Shown one piece after another: positions 1 to 8,430 of a stretch of 64,000 bases of DNA (its first letter is position 1; the number at the start of each line of letters is the position of its first letter). The stretch lies in the NCBI GenBank assembly GCA_934771475.1, contig CAKVMD010000003.1, positions 1 through 64,000 of the forward strand, in the 5' to 3' direction. The position numbers and the translations under genes were made by a program. The notes below the pieces were generated by a model, which saw only the letters and a list, made by a program, of their open reading frames with translations, made no database searches and was not told the origin of the DNA. This stretch comes from an uncultured Clostridia bacterium (GTDB lineage: Bacteria > Bacillota > Clostridia > Christensenellales > UBA1242).

Positions 1-41
1 CAATACTTTAAAGGTATATCTTACTATATAATTGATAAAAG

Positions 42-69
42 AGACTAGACTTTTCGTCTAGTCTTTTTT
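42..69 (+). terminator. Intrinsic terminator
   Basis: A 9-bp perfect stem (42-50 with 56-64) closes a 5-base loop and runs into six T. It ends transcription coming from the gene left of the window. No gene is visible between here and 271. Confidence 0.8.
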
Positions 70-270
70 AGTGCGATATATGAAATATATAATATGAAAT
101 TTAAAAAGAATTTTAACTTAACTTTTAAAATGAATTGTGTCCGTCGCATTATATGAGTTTTGTCTATAAAAATATAATAACCGACAAAATAAGAAATAGG
201 TTTTAAAATTGCCTATTGACTTGGCGAAAAGTGTGTGATAAAATTAATTTGAACACAAAGGAGAGAATAT

Positions 271-867
271 ATGGGATTTGGTGAATACATGGGTTGCCAT
301 GACCTTTCAAAAGCAAGTGAAGAACAACTTCAAGATGTTTTGTTTGTAAAGAAAGCATTGGCGTGCAATCCTGAAAACATTAAATATGTTCCAAAGGAAA
401 TATATAAGAAAATCTGCAAGATTGAAACTGAAAAGCGTGCGGAAGCGAAAAAAAGTGCAAGAGGTGCTAAAAAATACAGAGAGGCATATATTAAAGTCTT
501 CAATAATATTATGGCTGAGGATCCTTACGCTTTAAGAAATGCGCCAGAGTTTGTCAAAGAAAACAAAAAGATTGTTTGGATGGCTATGGAAAGACTTGGG
601 CAAGAGCAACTCAAATATGCCGGCGAGCAACTAAAAATGGATGAAGACTTTGTTTTGGAAGTTTTAAAAGTTTACCCAGAAGCAATAAGATATGTTGACG
701 CGTTACTGCTTGTTGGCCCAACATTCTTGGTTAAGGCTTATAATGCAAATGCTAAAATTGCTGAATACTTACAGCCATATTTTAGAGTGGTGTTAGGAAT
801 TGCTCTCGCTGACGGGGGATTGTCCGAGCTTGACGAAGAAATTTTAGACGATAATTTCTCTTTATAA
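271..867 (+). CDS. DUF4116-like repeat protein
   Basis: This 198-residue protein carries a degenerate helical repeat in which short acidic and hydrophobic helices alternate with phrases such as DEDFVLEVLK and PEAIRYVD (residues about 128-145). That matches my memory of DUF4116, a domain of unknown function found as tandem copies in bacterial and large-virus proteins. An earlier, weaker copy lies around residues 75-100 (DPYALRNAPEFVKENK). No signal peptide or membrane segment is seen, so it is probably cytoplasmic. The ATG at 271 follows an AAAGGAGAG ribosome site at a good distance. The next gene at 995 has the same repeat, so the two look like duplicated neighbours, but the terminator between them shows that they are transcribed separately. 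The function is unknown; a scaffold or protein-binding role would be a guess. Confidence 0.7.
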   Translation: MGFGEYMGCHDLSKASEEQLQDVLFVKKALACNPENIKYVPKEIYKKICKIETEKRAEAKKSARGAKKYREAYIKVFNNIMAEDPYALRNAPEFVKENKKIVWMAMERLGQEQLKYAGEQLKMDEDFVLEVLKVYPEAIRYVDALLLVGPTFLVKAYNANAKIAEYLQPYFRVVLGIALADGGLSELDEEILDDNFSL

Positions 868-876
868 ACAAAAGAT

Positions 877-940
877 AAAACACGAGAATACGCAAGAGAT
901 AAACCAGTTTTATTATTGGACTAGCGTAATCCGTGTTTTT
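877..940 (+). terminator. Intrinsic terminator with long arms
   Basis: AAAACACG (877-884) pairs with CGTGTTTT (932-939), and an inner TACGC (889-893) pairs with GCGTA (924-928). A T-run follows. It separates the first DUF4116-like gene from the second. Confidence 0.7.
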
Positions 941-994
941 TAGGCTATAAGAGATAAAAATTCATAATAATATAGTAAATAAAAGGAGAATATA

Positions 995-1618
995 ATGAAA
1001 TATCAAAATAAAGAAGAGCTTATAAAAATTTTGCTAAAAGATGGAATGGCGCTTCGCGAAGTTGAGGGCGACATGAGAGTTGACGAGGATGTGGTTATAA
1101 GCGCACTTAAAGGTTCACTTTCTGCAATTCAATATGTGGATAAAAGTTTTGCGGACAATGAAAAGTTTATTCTTCGCGCTATCAAAGAGACCCCTTGGGC
1201 TTTGTATATCTACAAGTTTGCAAGTGATAGAGTTAAGGACATGGAGCCTATTCTTGAAGAGGCAATAAAGGGTGATGGGCAATCTATCGCATTTGCTGAT
1301 AAGCGTTATCACAACCGCCTTGACCTTGCTCATCTTGCTCTTCGCTCTATGAGACATCCGGGAGTTGAATACTTTGGGGAAGGTGTTAGAGGAAATCAAG
1401 AGTTTATGATTGAAACTCTTAAACTTTATCCACGCGAATTTCATAATCTTACTGCGGAACTTAAAATTGACATTCCATTTTTGGCAAAAGCGGTCCTTGC
1501 AAATAGAAATATTTTAAAATTTCTCGATAAAGACCTCGTCAATATTGTTAAAGATTATATTGTTGAGTCTTACAAAGATAGAGAAATTGTAAATGAGACA
1601 AGAGAAAATTTAGGTTAA
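995..1618 (+). CDS. DUF4116-like repeat protein
   Basis: This 207-residue cytoplasmic protein has at least two clear DUF4116-like units: VDEDVVISALKGSLSAIQYVD at about residues 29-49, followed by DNEKFILRAIKETPWALYIY. Further helical repeats continue to about residue 180 (DIPFLAKAVLANRNILKFLD). Each unit has the pattern D-x-(E/D)-F/V-(V/I)-L-x-A-(L/I/V)-K followed by an aromatic or Y-V-D end. The ATG at 995 has an AAGGAG site 8 bases upstream. The next gene starts 13 bases after its stop, so both are probably on one mRNA. No enzyme motif is visible. Confidence 0.75.
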   Translation: MKYQNKEELIKILLKDGMALREVEGDMRVDEDVVISALKGSLSAIQYVDKSFADNEKFILRAIKETPWALYIYKFASDRVKDMEPILEEAIKGDGQSIAFADKRYHNRLDLAHLALRSMRHPGVEYFGEGVRGNQEFMIETLKLYPREFHNLTAELKIDIPFLAKAVLANRNILKFLDKDLVNIVKDYIVESYKDREIVNETRENLG

Positions 1619-1631
1619 AGGATTTGAACGT

Positions 1632-2219
1632 ATGGCAAAGGATAACAACATCATTAAGGTGTTCCCAAGAGAATTTATGACGCAAATAGGCAATGAGGCT
1701 TATAGGATTCCAGTCGGGCAAAAAGGCGCGATTAAGTTGACGCATTGGAACTATATTGAAATCTCAAACGGCGTTTATCTTTTTGTGGGCGATAATGGGT
1801 ACATAAAGGCAAAAAAGTCTGATAAGGACGGAAAACTTAAAACTTTTGAGACGGGGTCGCTTATACAACTAGTAGCGTCCAACCCCGAAATGTTGAAATC
1901 TGTGCCTGTTGAAAAATTTAAAGATCTTGATTTTGTCTATGATTGCTATGCCGAAGCCACACGCTCTTATTATGATGTTTTAGAAACATCACCTTATGAA
2001 TATATTAGAAACCTTGCCATGAAAAGAAAAAACGAAATCTGGAATATTTTTGCTCTCGCGGTGCAAGACGCATTTATTGAACTTGCCGAAAGAGAAAGTT
2101 TTTTGAGACAAGTTGACGAAGATGTCGCCGAAGCCATAGCAAACGGGGAGTTAGATGATGACTTTTCCAGCACTGATTGGGAATCTTATGAAGACGATGA
2201 TGAAAGACATGACTTTTGA
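1632..2219 (+). CDS. Hypothetical protein downstream of DUF4116 pair
   Basis: I do not recognise this 195-residue protein. Residues 1-75 look beta-rich (VFPREFMTQIGNEAYRIPVG, then VYLFVGDNGYIKAKKSDKDGK). The middle, around NPEMLKSVPVEKFKDLDFVYD, faintly echoes the DUF4116 units of the two genes before it. The C-terminus is strongly acidic (DDDFSSTDWESYEDDDE). It has no signal peptide or membrane helix. It starts 13 bases after the previous stop with an AAAGGA site, so it is translated from the same mRNA. The shared operon suggests that it works with the DUF4116-like protein. Confidence 0.65.
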   Translation: MAKDNNIIKVFPREFMTQIGNEAYRIPVGQKGAIKLTHWNYIEISNGVYLFVGDNGYIKAKKSDKDGKLKTFETGSLIQLVASNPEMLKSVPVEKFKDLDFVYDCYAEATRSYYDVLETSPYEYIRNLAMKRKNEIWNIFALAVQDAFIELAERESFLRQVDEDVAEAIANGELDDDFSSTDWESYEDDDERHDF

Positions 2220-2351
2220 TAAAAATTAAATACTTAATTTGAGATAAAAATTGAAACTTTTATAAAAAATGCTTATTCCAAATACCTTTTATAATAAAAT
2301 GAAGCCATAAAAAACAATAAAAACACTTTTTGGGACAAATAAAATGTTAAA

Positions 2352-2396
2352 AAACAAAACCCCTTTGCAATTATTTGCAATGGGGTTTGTTTTTTA
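2352..2396. terminator. Bidirectional terminator
   Basis: ACCCC and TTGCAA arms pair with TTGCAA and GGGGT, flanked by AAACAAA and TTTGTTTTTT. There is a T-run in both directions. It lies between convergent genes and can stop both. Confidence 0.85.
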
Positions 2397-2454
2397 ACTT
2401 GTTATAAGATACTCAAATTAAAACTTTATTTTAAAGGAAGAAATGAAAATTTAC

Positions 2455-3474
2455 CTAAGCGCGTGTCCAAGTATAGTAATAATAGGTGTCAGTAAGCAGT
2501 GTTGCGTTTGCATTTAAATCAGTTGATGAAATTGTAGGTGTTTTAGCATTTATAGGATTATCGTTGTATGGGGTTACTGTCCACCCAGTTGTGATTTCAA
2601 AAGATGCTGAACGGAGCCCGCTGGATTGAAAAGCGGCAACAGCAATACTAGTTATACTGGCAGGTATAGTGATAGAGGTGAGGCTTTGACAGCCGGCAAA
2701 AGCATATCGTTCAATCGTAGTAACGCTAGAAGGAATGGAGATAGAAGTTATTGAAGTGTCGTTGAGGCCACCCAATGTAGTAACCGTATATTTTTCTCCG
2801 TTGTGCTTTACTTTTGCAGGGATAACAAGTGCACCGCTTGGGTTGTTGCCGGAAACGGCTGCTGTTTTTGCAGTATCGTCATAAGTGAAAGAAAGTGTTG
2901 AATATTCACTTTCGTCTAATACTCCCGGCTCATTATTTGAAAGTTTAAGGTTAAGGTTGAAATCACCAGATGCTGACTTGTTAAGGTTTTCTACTTGCAT
3001 AGAGATTTCAAATGCTTTTGATGATGAGGCTGTAACTTCGGTTACGCTAAATGCGCTAACTTCCGTGTTTGCCACCTTGCGAGTTATCTTCACATTTGTT
3101 GTTGAGATAGAATCCTCAAAGTCTACCCAAAGAGAGCGCTCTGCACTTTTGTTGGTTACATTAATAGCAAAGACAATATTGTTAGTATCTTGAACAAAGT
3201 CAAAAACTAAGTTTTTCCAAGAAGATGGACTTGTAAAAGAAGTAGTACTTGCGTCTAAGTGGATATCTTCAAGAGTGTTAGTTGTTTTGGTGCCAGTAAT
3301 AGCCCCAGTAATATCAGCATAGACATCAGTGGCCTGAAATGTAACCTTACCTCCAATATCGACCTTTGCTGAGTTAATAGCAATAGCCACACCAAGCACA
3401 GCCCAACTGGAAATGAAGAGAAGTGCAATGGCATACCGAGCAATTATGCTCCAAAAAGATTTTTTCTTTTTCAT
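2455..3474 (-). CDS. Secreted TasA-like/LRR chimeric surface protein
   Basis: This is a 339-residue secreted protein. Residues 1-33 are a signal peptide (KKKK, then a hydrophobic stretch ending in SSWAVLGVAIA). Residues about 34-190 form a beta-rich domain beginning VDIGGKVTFQATDV. The genes at 13267 and 14457 share this start and domain, and its layout recalls TasA/camelysin-type fibre proteins; that link is inference. Residues about 195-339 are one BspA-like LRR_5 module (ITSISIPSSVTTIERYAFAG, LTSITIPASITSIAVAAF) ending in a W-x-R cap, the same module that is repeated nine times in the protein at 15079. It therefore joins the two surface families found in this window. The ATG at 3474 has a GGAGGT site. 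No sortase motif or C-terminal membrane anchor is seen. Expression is probably phase-variable through the C-tract in its promoter. Confidence 0.85.
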   Translation of the reverse strand: MKKKKSFWSIIARYAIALLFISSWAVLGVAIAINSAKVDIGGKVTFQATDVYADITGAITGTKTTNTLEDIHLDASTTSFTSPSSWKNLVFDFVQDTNNIVFAINVTNKSAERSLWVDFEDSISTTNVKITRKVANTEVSAFSVTEVTASSSKAFEISMQVENLNKSASGDFNLNLKLSNNEPGVLDESEYSTLSFTYDDTAKTAAVSGNNPSGALVIPAKVKHNGEKYTVTTLGGLNDTSITSISIPSSVTTIERYAFAGCQSLTSITIPASITSIAVAAFQSSGLRSASFEITTGWTVTPYNDNPINAKTPTISSTDLNANATLLTDTYYYYTWTRA

Positions 3475-3821
3475 AAATAAACCTCCATTTAGAATTAAAG
3501 ATTTTAGAAATATACAAGTTTACCTCAAATTAATTCTAGCCTAGTATAATGCGGGGGGGGGACTTGTCAAGCAAATTGCGCGGTTTTTTAAAAACTCGCG
3601 CAAAAAATCCCCAAAGGGGATAAAAACCCTAGCGCAACGCATGGCGAGCGCAAGGGTTAAGCTTGACAAGGCGCCCCACCATATTTTTCTCAAAAAAACA
3701 ATTTTTATTAAAATCCGCGTTGTTGATAGGCGCATATATCAAAAATCGTCAAAGGAAGTTGCAAAAAACATTTATGTCATATTAAGGACATGCCTTCTAT
3801 ATATTTAAATAGGAGGCGAAA
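3475..3821. other. Intergenic region with divergent promoters
   Basis: This 347-base gap separates the divergent LRR gene and uppP. It contains the minus-strand promoter of the LRR gene with the C9 tract (3543-3570), and a local GC-richer stretch (3590-3680) that I cannot assign. The uppP ribosome site is AGGAGG at 3811-3816. No convincing gene lies here. Confidence 0.6.
3543..3570 (-). promoter_or_regulatory. Phase-variable promoter candidate (C9 spacer)
   Basis: On the minus strand TTGACA (3570-3565) is followed by a 16-base spacer and TATACT (3548-3543). Nine of the spacer bases are an unbroken run of C (G on the plus strand, 3553-3561). Adding or losing one C by slippage would change the spacing to 17 or 15, and so the promoter strength. 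The promoter drives the surface LRR gene ending at 2455. Confidence 0.75.
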
Positions 3822-4580
3822 GTGGCATTTTGGGGGCTTTTAATTTTAGGCTTAGTGCAAGGACTTAGTGAATTTTTGCCAATTTCTTCGAGTGGGCATC
3901 TTTTGCTTTTAGGGAAAATCTTTGGGATAGAGGACTCAATTTTTGTAAGCATTTTCTTGCACGTTGCGACATTGCTGTCAATTATTGTTGTTTTTAGAAA
4001 AGAGATTTGGCAGATGATTTGTCATCCATTTTCAAAAGAAACTATTTCACTGTGCCTTGCTACAATTCCAACATGTGTCATTGCATTGGTGCTTTTGCCA
4101 CTCGTAAAAAAATCTTTTGATGGACAATTTTTATGCATTTTCTTTTTAATCAGTGCTATAATGCTACTTTTTGTGCATTTTTACTCAAAAAAACACAAAA
4201 ATCAGGGATTTACCTTGAAAAACGCTTTAATTATGGGAGTGGCACAAGGATTTGCGGTGTTCCCGGGAGTGTCGCGGTCTGGGACAACCATATCTGCGGG
4301 GTTGATAAGCGGAGGCGACAAGAGTGAATGTGCAAAATTTTCGTTCTTACTTTCGTTGCCAATTATCTTGGCGTCAATGGCGGGTGAAATTTTTGAAGTA
4401 TGTCAGTCTGGACAAGCTCTTTCATTTAGTCCGCTAGGGCTTGTGCTAGGGTTTGTAATAGCGTTTGTAAGTGGGCTACTTTCGATAAAATTTATGATGA
4501 GAGTTACAGAAAAAGCCAACTTTATGTGGATAAGTGGATACCTAATCATGGTTGCTATTCTGGCGAAAATTGTTATGTAA
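3822..4580 (+). CDS. uppP: Undecaprenyl-diphosphatase UppP (BacA family)
   Basis: UppP removes a phosphate from undecaprenyl diphosphate at the outer face of the membrane, recycling the lipid carrier for peptidoglycan synthesis. This 252-residue protein has both family motifs: GLSEFLPISSSGH (residues 14-26, with the conserved E17 and H26) and PGVSRSGTT (148-156). Seven to eight hydrophobic segments fit the usual topology, and the length is near the family norm of about 260-280. The start is GTG at 3822, chosen because AGGAGG lies 6 bases upstream. The gene is followed after 16 bases by a calcium ATPase and probably shares its mRNA. BacA-type proteins are also linked to bacitracin tolerance. 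Confidence 0.93.
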   Translation: MAFWGLLILGLVQGLSEFLPISSSGHLLLLGKIFGIEDSIFVSIFLHVATLLSIIVVFRKEIWQMICHPFSKETISLCLATIPTCVIALVLLPLVKKSFDGQFLCIFFLISAIMLLFVHFYSKKHKNQGFTLKNALIMGVAQGFAVFPGVSRSGTTISAGLISGGDKSECAKFSFLLSLPIILASMAGEIFEVCQSGQALSFSPLGLVLGFVIAFVSGLLSIKFMMRVTEKANFMWISGYLIMVAILAKIVM

Positions 4581-4596
4581 TTAAAAGGTGGGAAGT

Positions 4597-7212
4597 GTGT
4601 CAAATTTTTACAGTAAAAACATAGAGCAGTCGCTCATAGAAATGGGCTCAACTAAAAATGGATTATCGCAAGAGGAAGCGGCTGCGAGAATTAAATTAAA
4701 TCCACAAACTGAAACCAAAAAATCGGGCGGGGGAATAGTTAGCAAATTTTTTGCCCAGTTTTTTGACTTTATGATTATAATTTTGCTTATTGCCTCTGCC
4801 ATTTCAATTACCATTGGTATAATTAATCGCAAGGCCGGGGATATCGCTGACGGATGTATAATTTTATTTATTGTTATCATGAACGCCATTTTCGGAGTTG
4901 TGCAAGAGTATAAAGCCGAAAAATCGCTCGAAGCGCTAAACAAACTTACTCAGCAAGAGGCGCAGGTTATTCGGGGCGGAGTCGCGATAAAAGTTCCGGC
5001 AAATAGTTTGGTTAAAGGTGATATAGTTGTGCTTGAAGCGGGGGTTATAGTACCCGCGGATATGAGACTTATTGAAGGAGTACTGCTTAAAATTGATGAA
5101 TCAGCGCTAACTGGTGAAAGTCAGGCGGTTGATAAAAATCCAAAGGGGGTTTACAAAGAAAACTCTGCTCTTGGGGAACTGAAAAACATGGTGTTTAAAG
5201 GTACGACCGTCATGAGCGGACGAGGGCTTGGAATGGTTGTGGCTGTGGGGGAAGAAACCGAGTTTGGAAAGATTGCTTCTGTGATAAAAGACGGCAAAAA
5301 GGAACTTACACCACTTGAAAAAAGCATAAAAAGCGTTGGCAAAATACTAACATGGCTGGTGCTTGCAGTTGCGGTTGTAACTTTTATCATTGAAGTGTTT
5401 GTTTCGCATTTAAGCGTTCTTGATGCGTTTTTGACAGCGGTTGCAATCTCTGTTGCGGCAATACCTGAAAGTATGCCGGCGGTGATAACCATAATTATGA
5501 GTTTGGGTGTTAGTAAACTTGCAAGGCAAAAGGCAATCATAAAAAGATTGCACTCAGTTGAAACTCTTGGCGCGTGTGATGTTATTTGTTCGGACAAAAC
5601 TGGCACACTGACCCAAAACAGAATGACAAGTAAAAAGTGTTTCATTTCGGGCAAAATTTACGATTGCGAAAAGAAAAACGCTGACCTTATGCCCCTGGCT
5701 TATGGTGTTGGAATTTGCAATGATTCTCAAATTATAGATGGCAAATTGCAAGGAGAGGGCACAGAAAATGCACTTCTTGAATTTTCCGTAAAGCAAGGCG
5801 TGCAGCTAAATGGCAAAAGAATAGACGAAAAGCCATTTGATAGCGACCGTAAACTTATGAGCGTGCTGATAGATGACGGCGGGCGAAAAACCATGTTCAC
5901 AAAAGGCGGGGTGGACAGGCTAATTGAAAAATGCGACAAGATTTTTGATAATGGGAGAGTACGCCCGCTTACGCCTCGCGATAAAGAATGTGTTTTAGAG
6001 GCGAACGAAAAACTTTGCTCTCAGGCCATGCGCGTGATTGCCCTTGCGGTCAAAGAAAATGTTGCGCAAGGCGAGTTTAAAGAAGAAAAACTTGTTTTTG
6101 TCGGGCTTGTCGGGATGATTGACCCGCCAAGAAAAGAAGCGAAAGAGGCTCTCAAAAAATGCCGAAAAGCAGGAATGCGACCTATCATGATAACTGGCGA
6201 CTATCCACAAACAGCACTTGCGATAGCGAGGGAAATTGGGCTAGCCAAAAGTGAAAAAGAGGTTTTGTCTGGCGGTGATTTGGCAAAACTAAGTGATGAA
6301 GAATTGAGTCAAAAAATTGCGCATATTTCAGTTTTTGCCCGCGTTAGTCCAAGCGACAAAATGCGAATTGTGGAGGTTTTGAAAAAGCAAGGTCATGTTG
6401 TGGGCATGACGGGTGATGGCGTAAACGATGCCCCAAGTTTAAAGAAAGCAAACATTGGAATTGGCATGGGTAAAAGTGGAACGGATGTAGCCAAGGAGGT
6501 GGCAGACCTTATCATTACAGACGACAACTTTGCCACAATCATTGTTGCGGTAGAAGAGGGGCGAAAAATTTATAAAAACATCCAAAAAACGGTAAAATTC
6601 TTGTTTTCTGCCAATTTTGCTGAACTTATGAGCCTTTTTGTAACAACTTTGTTGTTTCCTAACTGCGTTTTCTTGCTTCCTGTGCAAATCTTGTTTGTCA
6701 ATTTAATAACCGACTCTTTGCCTGCAATAGCGTTAGGGGTTGAAAAAACTGAAAAGGAAATCATGCTCGAAAAACCGCGTTCGCCACAAGAGGGACTCTT
6801 TTCACACGGTGTGGGTTATAGCATAGTTATCCTTGGAATTTTCCAAACCTTATTTGTGGTGCTTGCTTATGCGTTCGGAGCAAATTATTATTGTCAAGGC
6901 GTAGCAATGACAATGGGATTTTATACTTTAAACATATTGCAAATGTTCTATCTTGCTTCTATCAGAACCGAAAAGCCATTCTATAAAAGTAAACCTTGGC
7001 AAAATAAGTTCTTTTTGCTTGCTGTGGGTTTCTGTTTTGCGCTGATAGGTGTGTTTGCGTTTACTCCGCTTCGAAGCGTGCTCAGTCTTGAAAGACTTAA
7101 TTTGTGTCAATGGCTTGTTATCTTTGCATTATCAGGGGCAATGCTCATAGTTGCGGAAATTTACAAAATGATTGAAAGAAAAATTGAAAAGAAAAAGATG
7201 AAAAATTTATAA
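4597..7212 (+). CDS. Ca2+-type P-type ATPase (P2A)
   Basis: This is an ATP-driven cation pump of the plasma membrane, most likely exporting Ca2+. Of its 871 residues, the N-terminal part is a cation-ATPase N domain. The actuator motif TGES is at 172-175 and the phosphorylation site is DKTGT with D333. The hinge motif TGDGVND is at about 605-611. Membrane helix M4 has IPES (289-292), a variant of the PEGL motif. M6 has NLITD at about 702-706, the N and D that bind Ca2+ in SERCA-like pumps. A reading start at GTG 4588 is possible, but GTG 4597 sits at a proper distance from AAAGGTGGGA, so I use it. It lies directly after uppP. Confidence 0.93.
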   Translation: MSNFYSKNIEQSLIEMGSTKNGLSQEEAAARIKLNPQTETKKSGGGIVSKFFAQFFDFMIIILLIASAISITIGIINRKAGDIADGCIILFIVIMNAIFGVVQEYKAEKSLEALNKLTQQEAQVIRGGVAIKVPANSLVKGDIVVLEAGVIVPADMRLIEGVLLKIDESALTGESQAVDKNPKGVYKENSALGELKNMVFKGTTVMSGRGLGMVVAVGEETEFGKIASVIKDGKKELTPLEKSIKSVGKILTWLVLAVAVVTFIIEVFVSHLSVLDAFLTAVAISVAAIPESMPAVITIIMSLGVSKLARQKAIIKRLHSVETLGACDVICSDKTGTLTQNRMTSKKCFISGKIYDCEKKNADLMPLAYGVGICNDSQIIDGKLQGEGTENALLEFSVKQGVQLNGKRIDEKPFDSDRKLMSVLIDDGGRKTMFTKGGVDRLIEKCDKIFDNGRVRPLTPRDKECVLEANEKLCSQAMRVIALAVKENVAQGEFKEEKLVFVGLVGMIDPPRKEAKEALKKCRKAGMRPIMITGDYPQTALAIAREIGLAKSEKEVLSGGDLAKLSDEELSQKIAHISVFARVSPSDKMRIVEVLKKQGHVVGMTGDGVNDAPSLKKANIGIGMGKSGTDVAKEVADLIITDDNFATIIVAVEEGRKIYKNIQKTVKFLFSANFAELMSLFVTTLLFPNCVFLLPVQILFVNLITDSLPAIALGVEKTEKEIMLEKPRSPQEGLFSHGVGYSIVILGIFQTLFVVLAYAFGANYYCQGVAMTMGFYTLNILQMFYLASIRTEKPFYKSKPWQNKFFLLAVGFCFALIGVFAFTPLRSVLSLERLNLCQWLVIFALSGAMLIVAEIYKMIERKIEKKKMKNL

Positions 7213-7258
7213 AAAGTAAACAATGTTTTCCTTGCCCATGTTAATATTGCGCGGTCAA

Positions 7259-7300
7259 ATAAAAAAGAAAAATGTTTAAAATTGCATTTTTCTTTTTTTT
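7259..7300 (+). terminator. Intrinsic terminator
   Basis: An A-rich arm (AAAAAAGAAAAATG, 7261-7274) pairs with its complement ending in a run of eight T. It follows the ATPase gene. Confidence 0.65.
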
Positions 7301-7441
7301 GTTAATAAAAGTAACAAGGATAAATACGGCGTTTTTATTTAATTATGTAATTATGAAAATATTTTGCTTTTCTCGCGTTTTTTAAGTATTTAACCGCTTA
7401 AAAGAAAAAATGTTTTTATTTTAACAACAAATAAATATTTA

Positions 7442-7470
7442 TTTACAAAAAAAAAGTATTGTGATAAAAT
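7442..7470 (+). promoter_or_regulatory. Sigma-A promoter of holB, leaderless type
   Basis: TTTACA (7442-7447), a 17-base spacer and TAAAAT (7465-7470) are followed by exactly six bases and then the holB ATG at 7477. No Shine-Dalgarno sequence is present. The expected transcription start is the A of ATG. Confidence 0.7.
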
Positions 7471-7476
7471 ATAACT

Positions 7477-8430
7477 ATGAATTTCAATATGCTTGTAAAA
7501 TCCCAAGATGACTATAAAAATCTTGTTAAAGAAGTGGAGAAAAAAGCGCTGGGCAAAAGCACGCTTATTTTTTCGAGCGATAGAGTCTATTCCAAGCAGT
7601 TCGCGCTTTGCCTCGCCTCGGCGATTTTGGAAGGTGGAGATTGCGACGGGGTTCACGCGCAAAAAGTTGGCTTAAACGCTCATCCAGATGTTAAAGTTTA
7701 CCCAAAAGGGGACAAATTTGTAGTAGCTGACAGCCAAGATATAGTAGACGAATGTTTTATTAAACCCATTTTTGCTGACAAGAAGATTTTTATCATAAAT
7801 GATATTGATGACGCAATGGAAATAAGCCAAAACAAACTTTTAAAGGTTTTGGAAGAGCCTCCAACAGGGGTGTTTTTCATATTGACAGCAGACAATCAAA
7901 ATTTAGTTTTACCAACGATAAAATCAAGGTGCAATAAAGTAGAACTAAAAAAACTTTCCGCTCAAACCATATCAAAAGTGATGATGGCCTATGAAAATGG
8001 CGACTTGCTTGCGCTTATGTGTGATGGAAATGTTGGCGAGGCGATTGAACTTGCAAAAAAGGGCGATGGCAAAGAAATATTTGATATTGCTCTGTCTCTT
8101 GTAACTCAGATGACATCTTCAAAAACGCTCCTTATGTATTCTAAAAAGGTGTTGGGGCTAAAAGATGACGCTTTGAAGGTTCTCAAAATTATCACCTTTT
8201 TGCTTGAAGACCTTTTGTATCTTAAAGTTGGAAATGTTAAAGATGTGCGTTTCCCACTGGCAAAAGATGCGCTGTTAAGAGTGATAGATGAATATTCGGT
8301 GCGTTGTATTTGTGAAATCAGAAAACTTGTAGATAACGCCCTTAAAGAGATTTCGTTTAATGGAAATATTACGCTTATAGTTGAAAATTTACTTTTGAGC
8401 GTTTTGGAGGTAAAATATATATGCAAATAG
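7477..8430 (+). CDS. holB: DNA polymerase III delta' subunit
   Basis: HolB is the delta' subunit of the clamp loader, which opens the sliding clamp and loads it on DNA. The 317-residue protein has the diagnostic segment NKLLKVLEEPP...FILT...LPTIKSRC (about residues 115-150), including the SRC motif of clamp-loader proteins. The N-terminal P-loop is degenerate, as is normal for delta'. The zinc-finger cysteines of Gram-negative delta' are not evident. Its stop overlaps ricT by 10 bases, so the two are translationally coupled. The order holB-ricT-yabB is the conserved Bacillota arrangement. The ATG lies six bases after a -10 box with no ribosome site, so the mRNA should be leaderless. Confidence 0.92.
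   Translation: MNFNMLVKSQDDYKNLVKEVEKKALGKSTLIFSSDRVYSKQFALCLASAILEGGDCDGVHAQKVGLNAHPDVKVYPKGDKFVVADSQDIVDECFIKPIFADKKIFIINDIDDAMEISQNKLLKVLEEPPTGVFFILTADNQNLVLPTIKSRCNKVELKKLSAQTISKVMMAYENGDLLALMCDGNVGEAIELAKKGDGKEIFDIALSLVTQMTSSKTLLMYSKKVLGLKDDALKVLKIITFLLEDLLYLKVGNVKDVRFPLAKDALLRVIDEYSVRCICEIRKLVDNALKEISFNGNITLIVENLLLSVLEVKYICK

Noticed and set aside
5151..5654. 167-codon minus-strand frame inside the calcium ATPase
   Set aside because: It lies wholly opposite a conserved enzyme, including the DKTGT region, and has no ribosome site.
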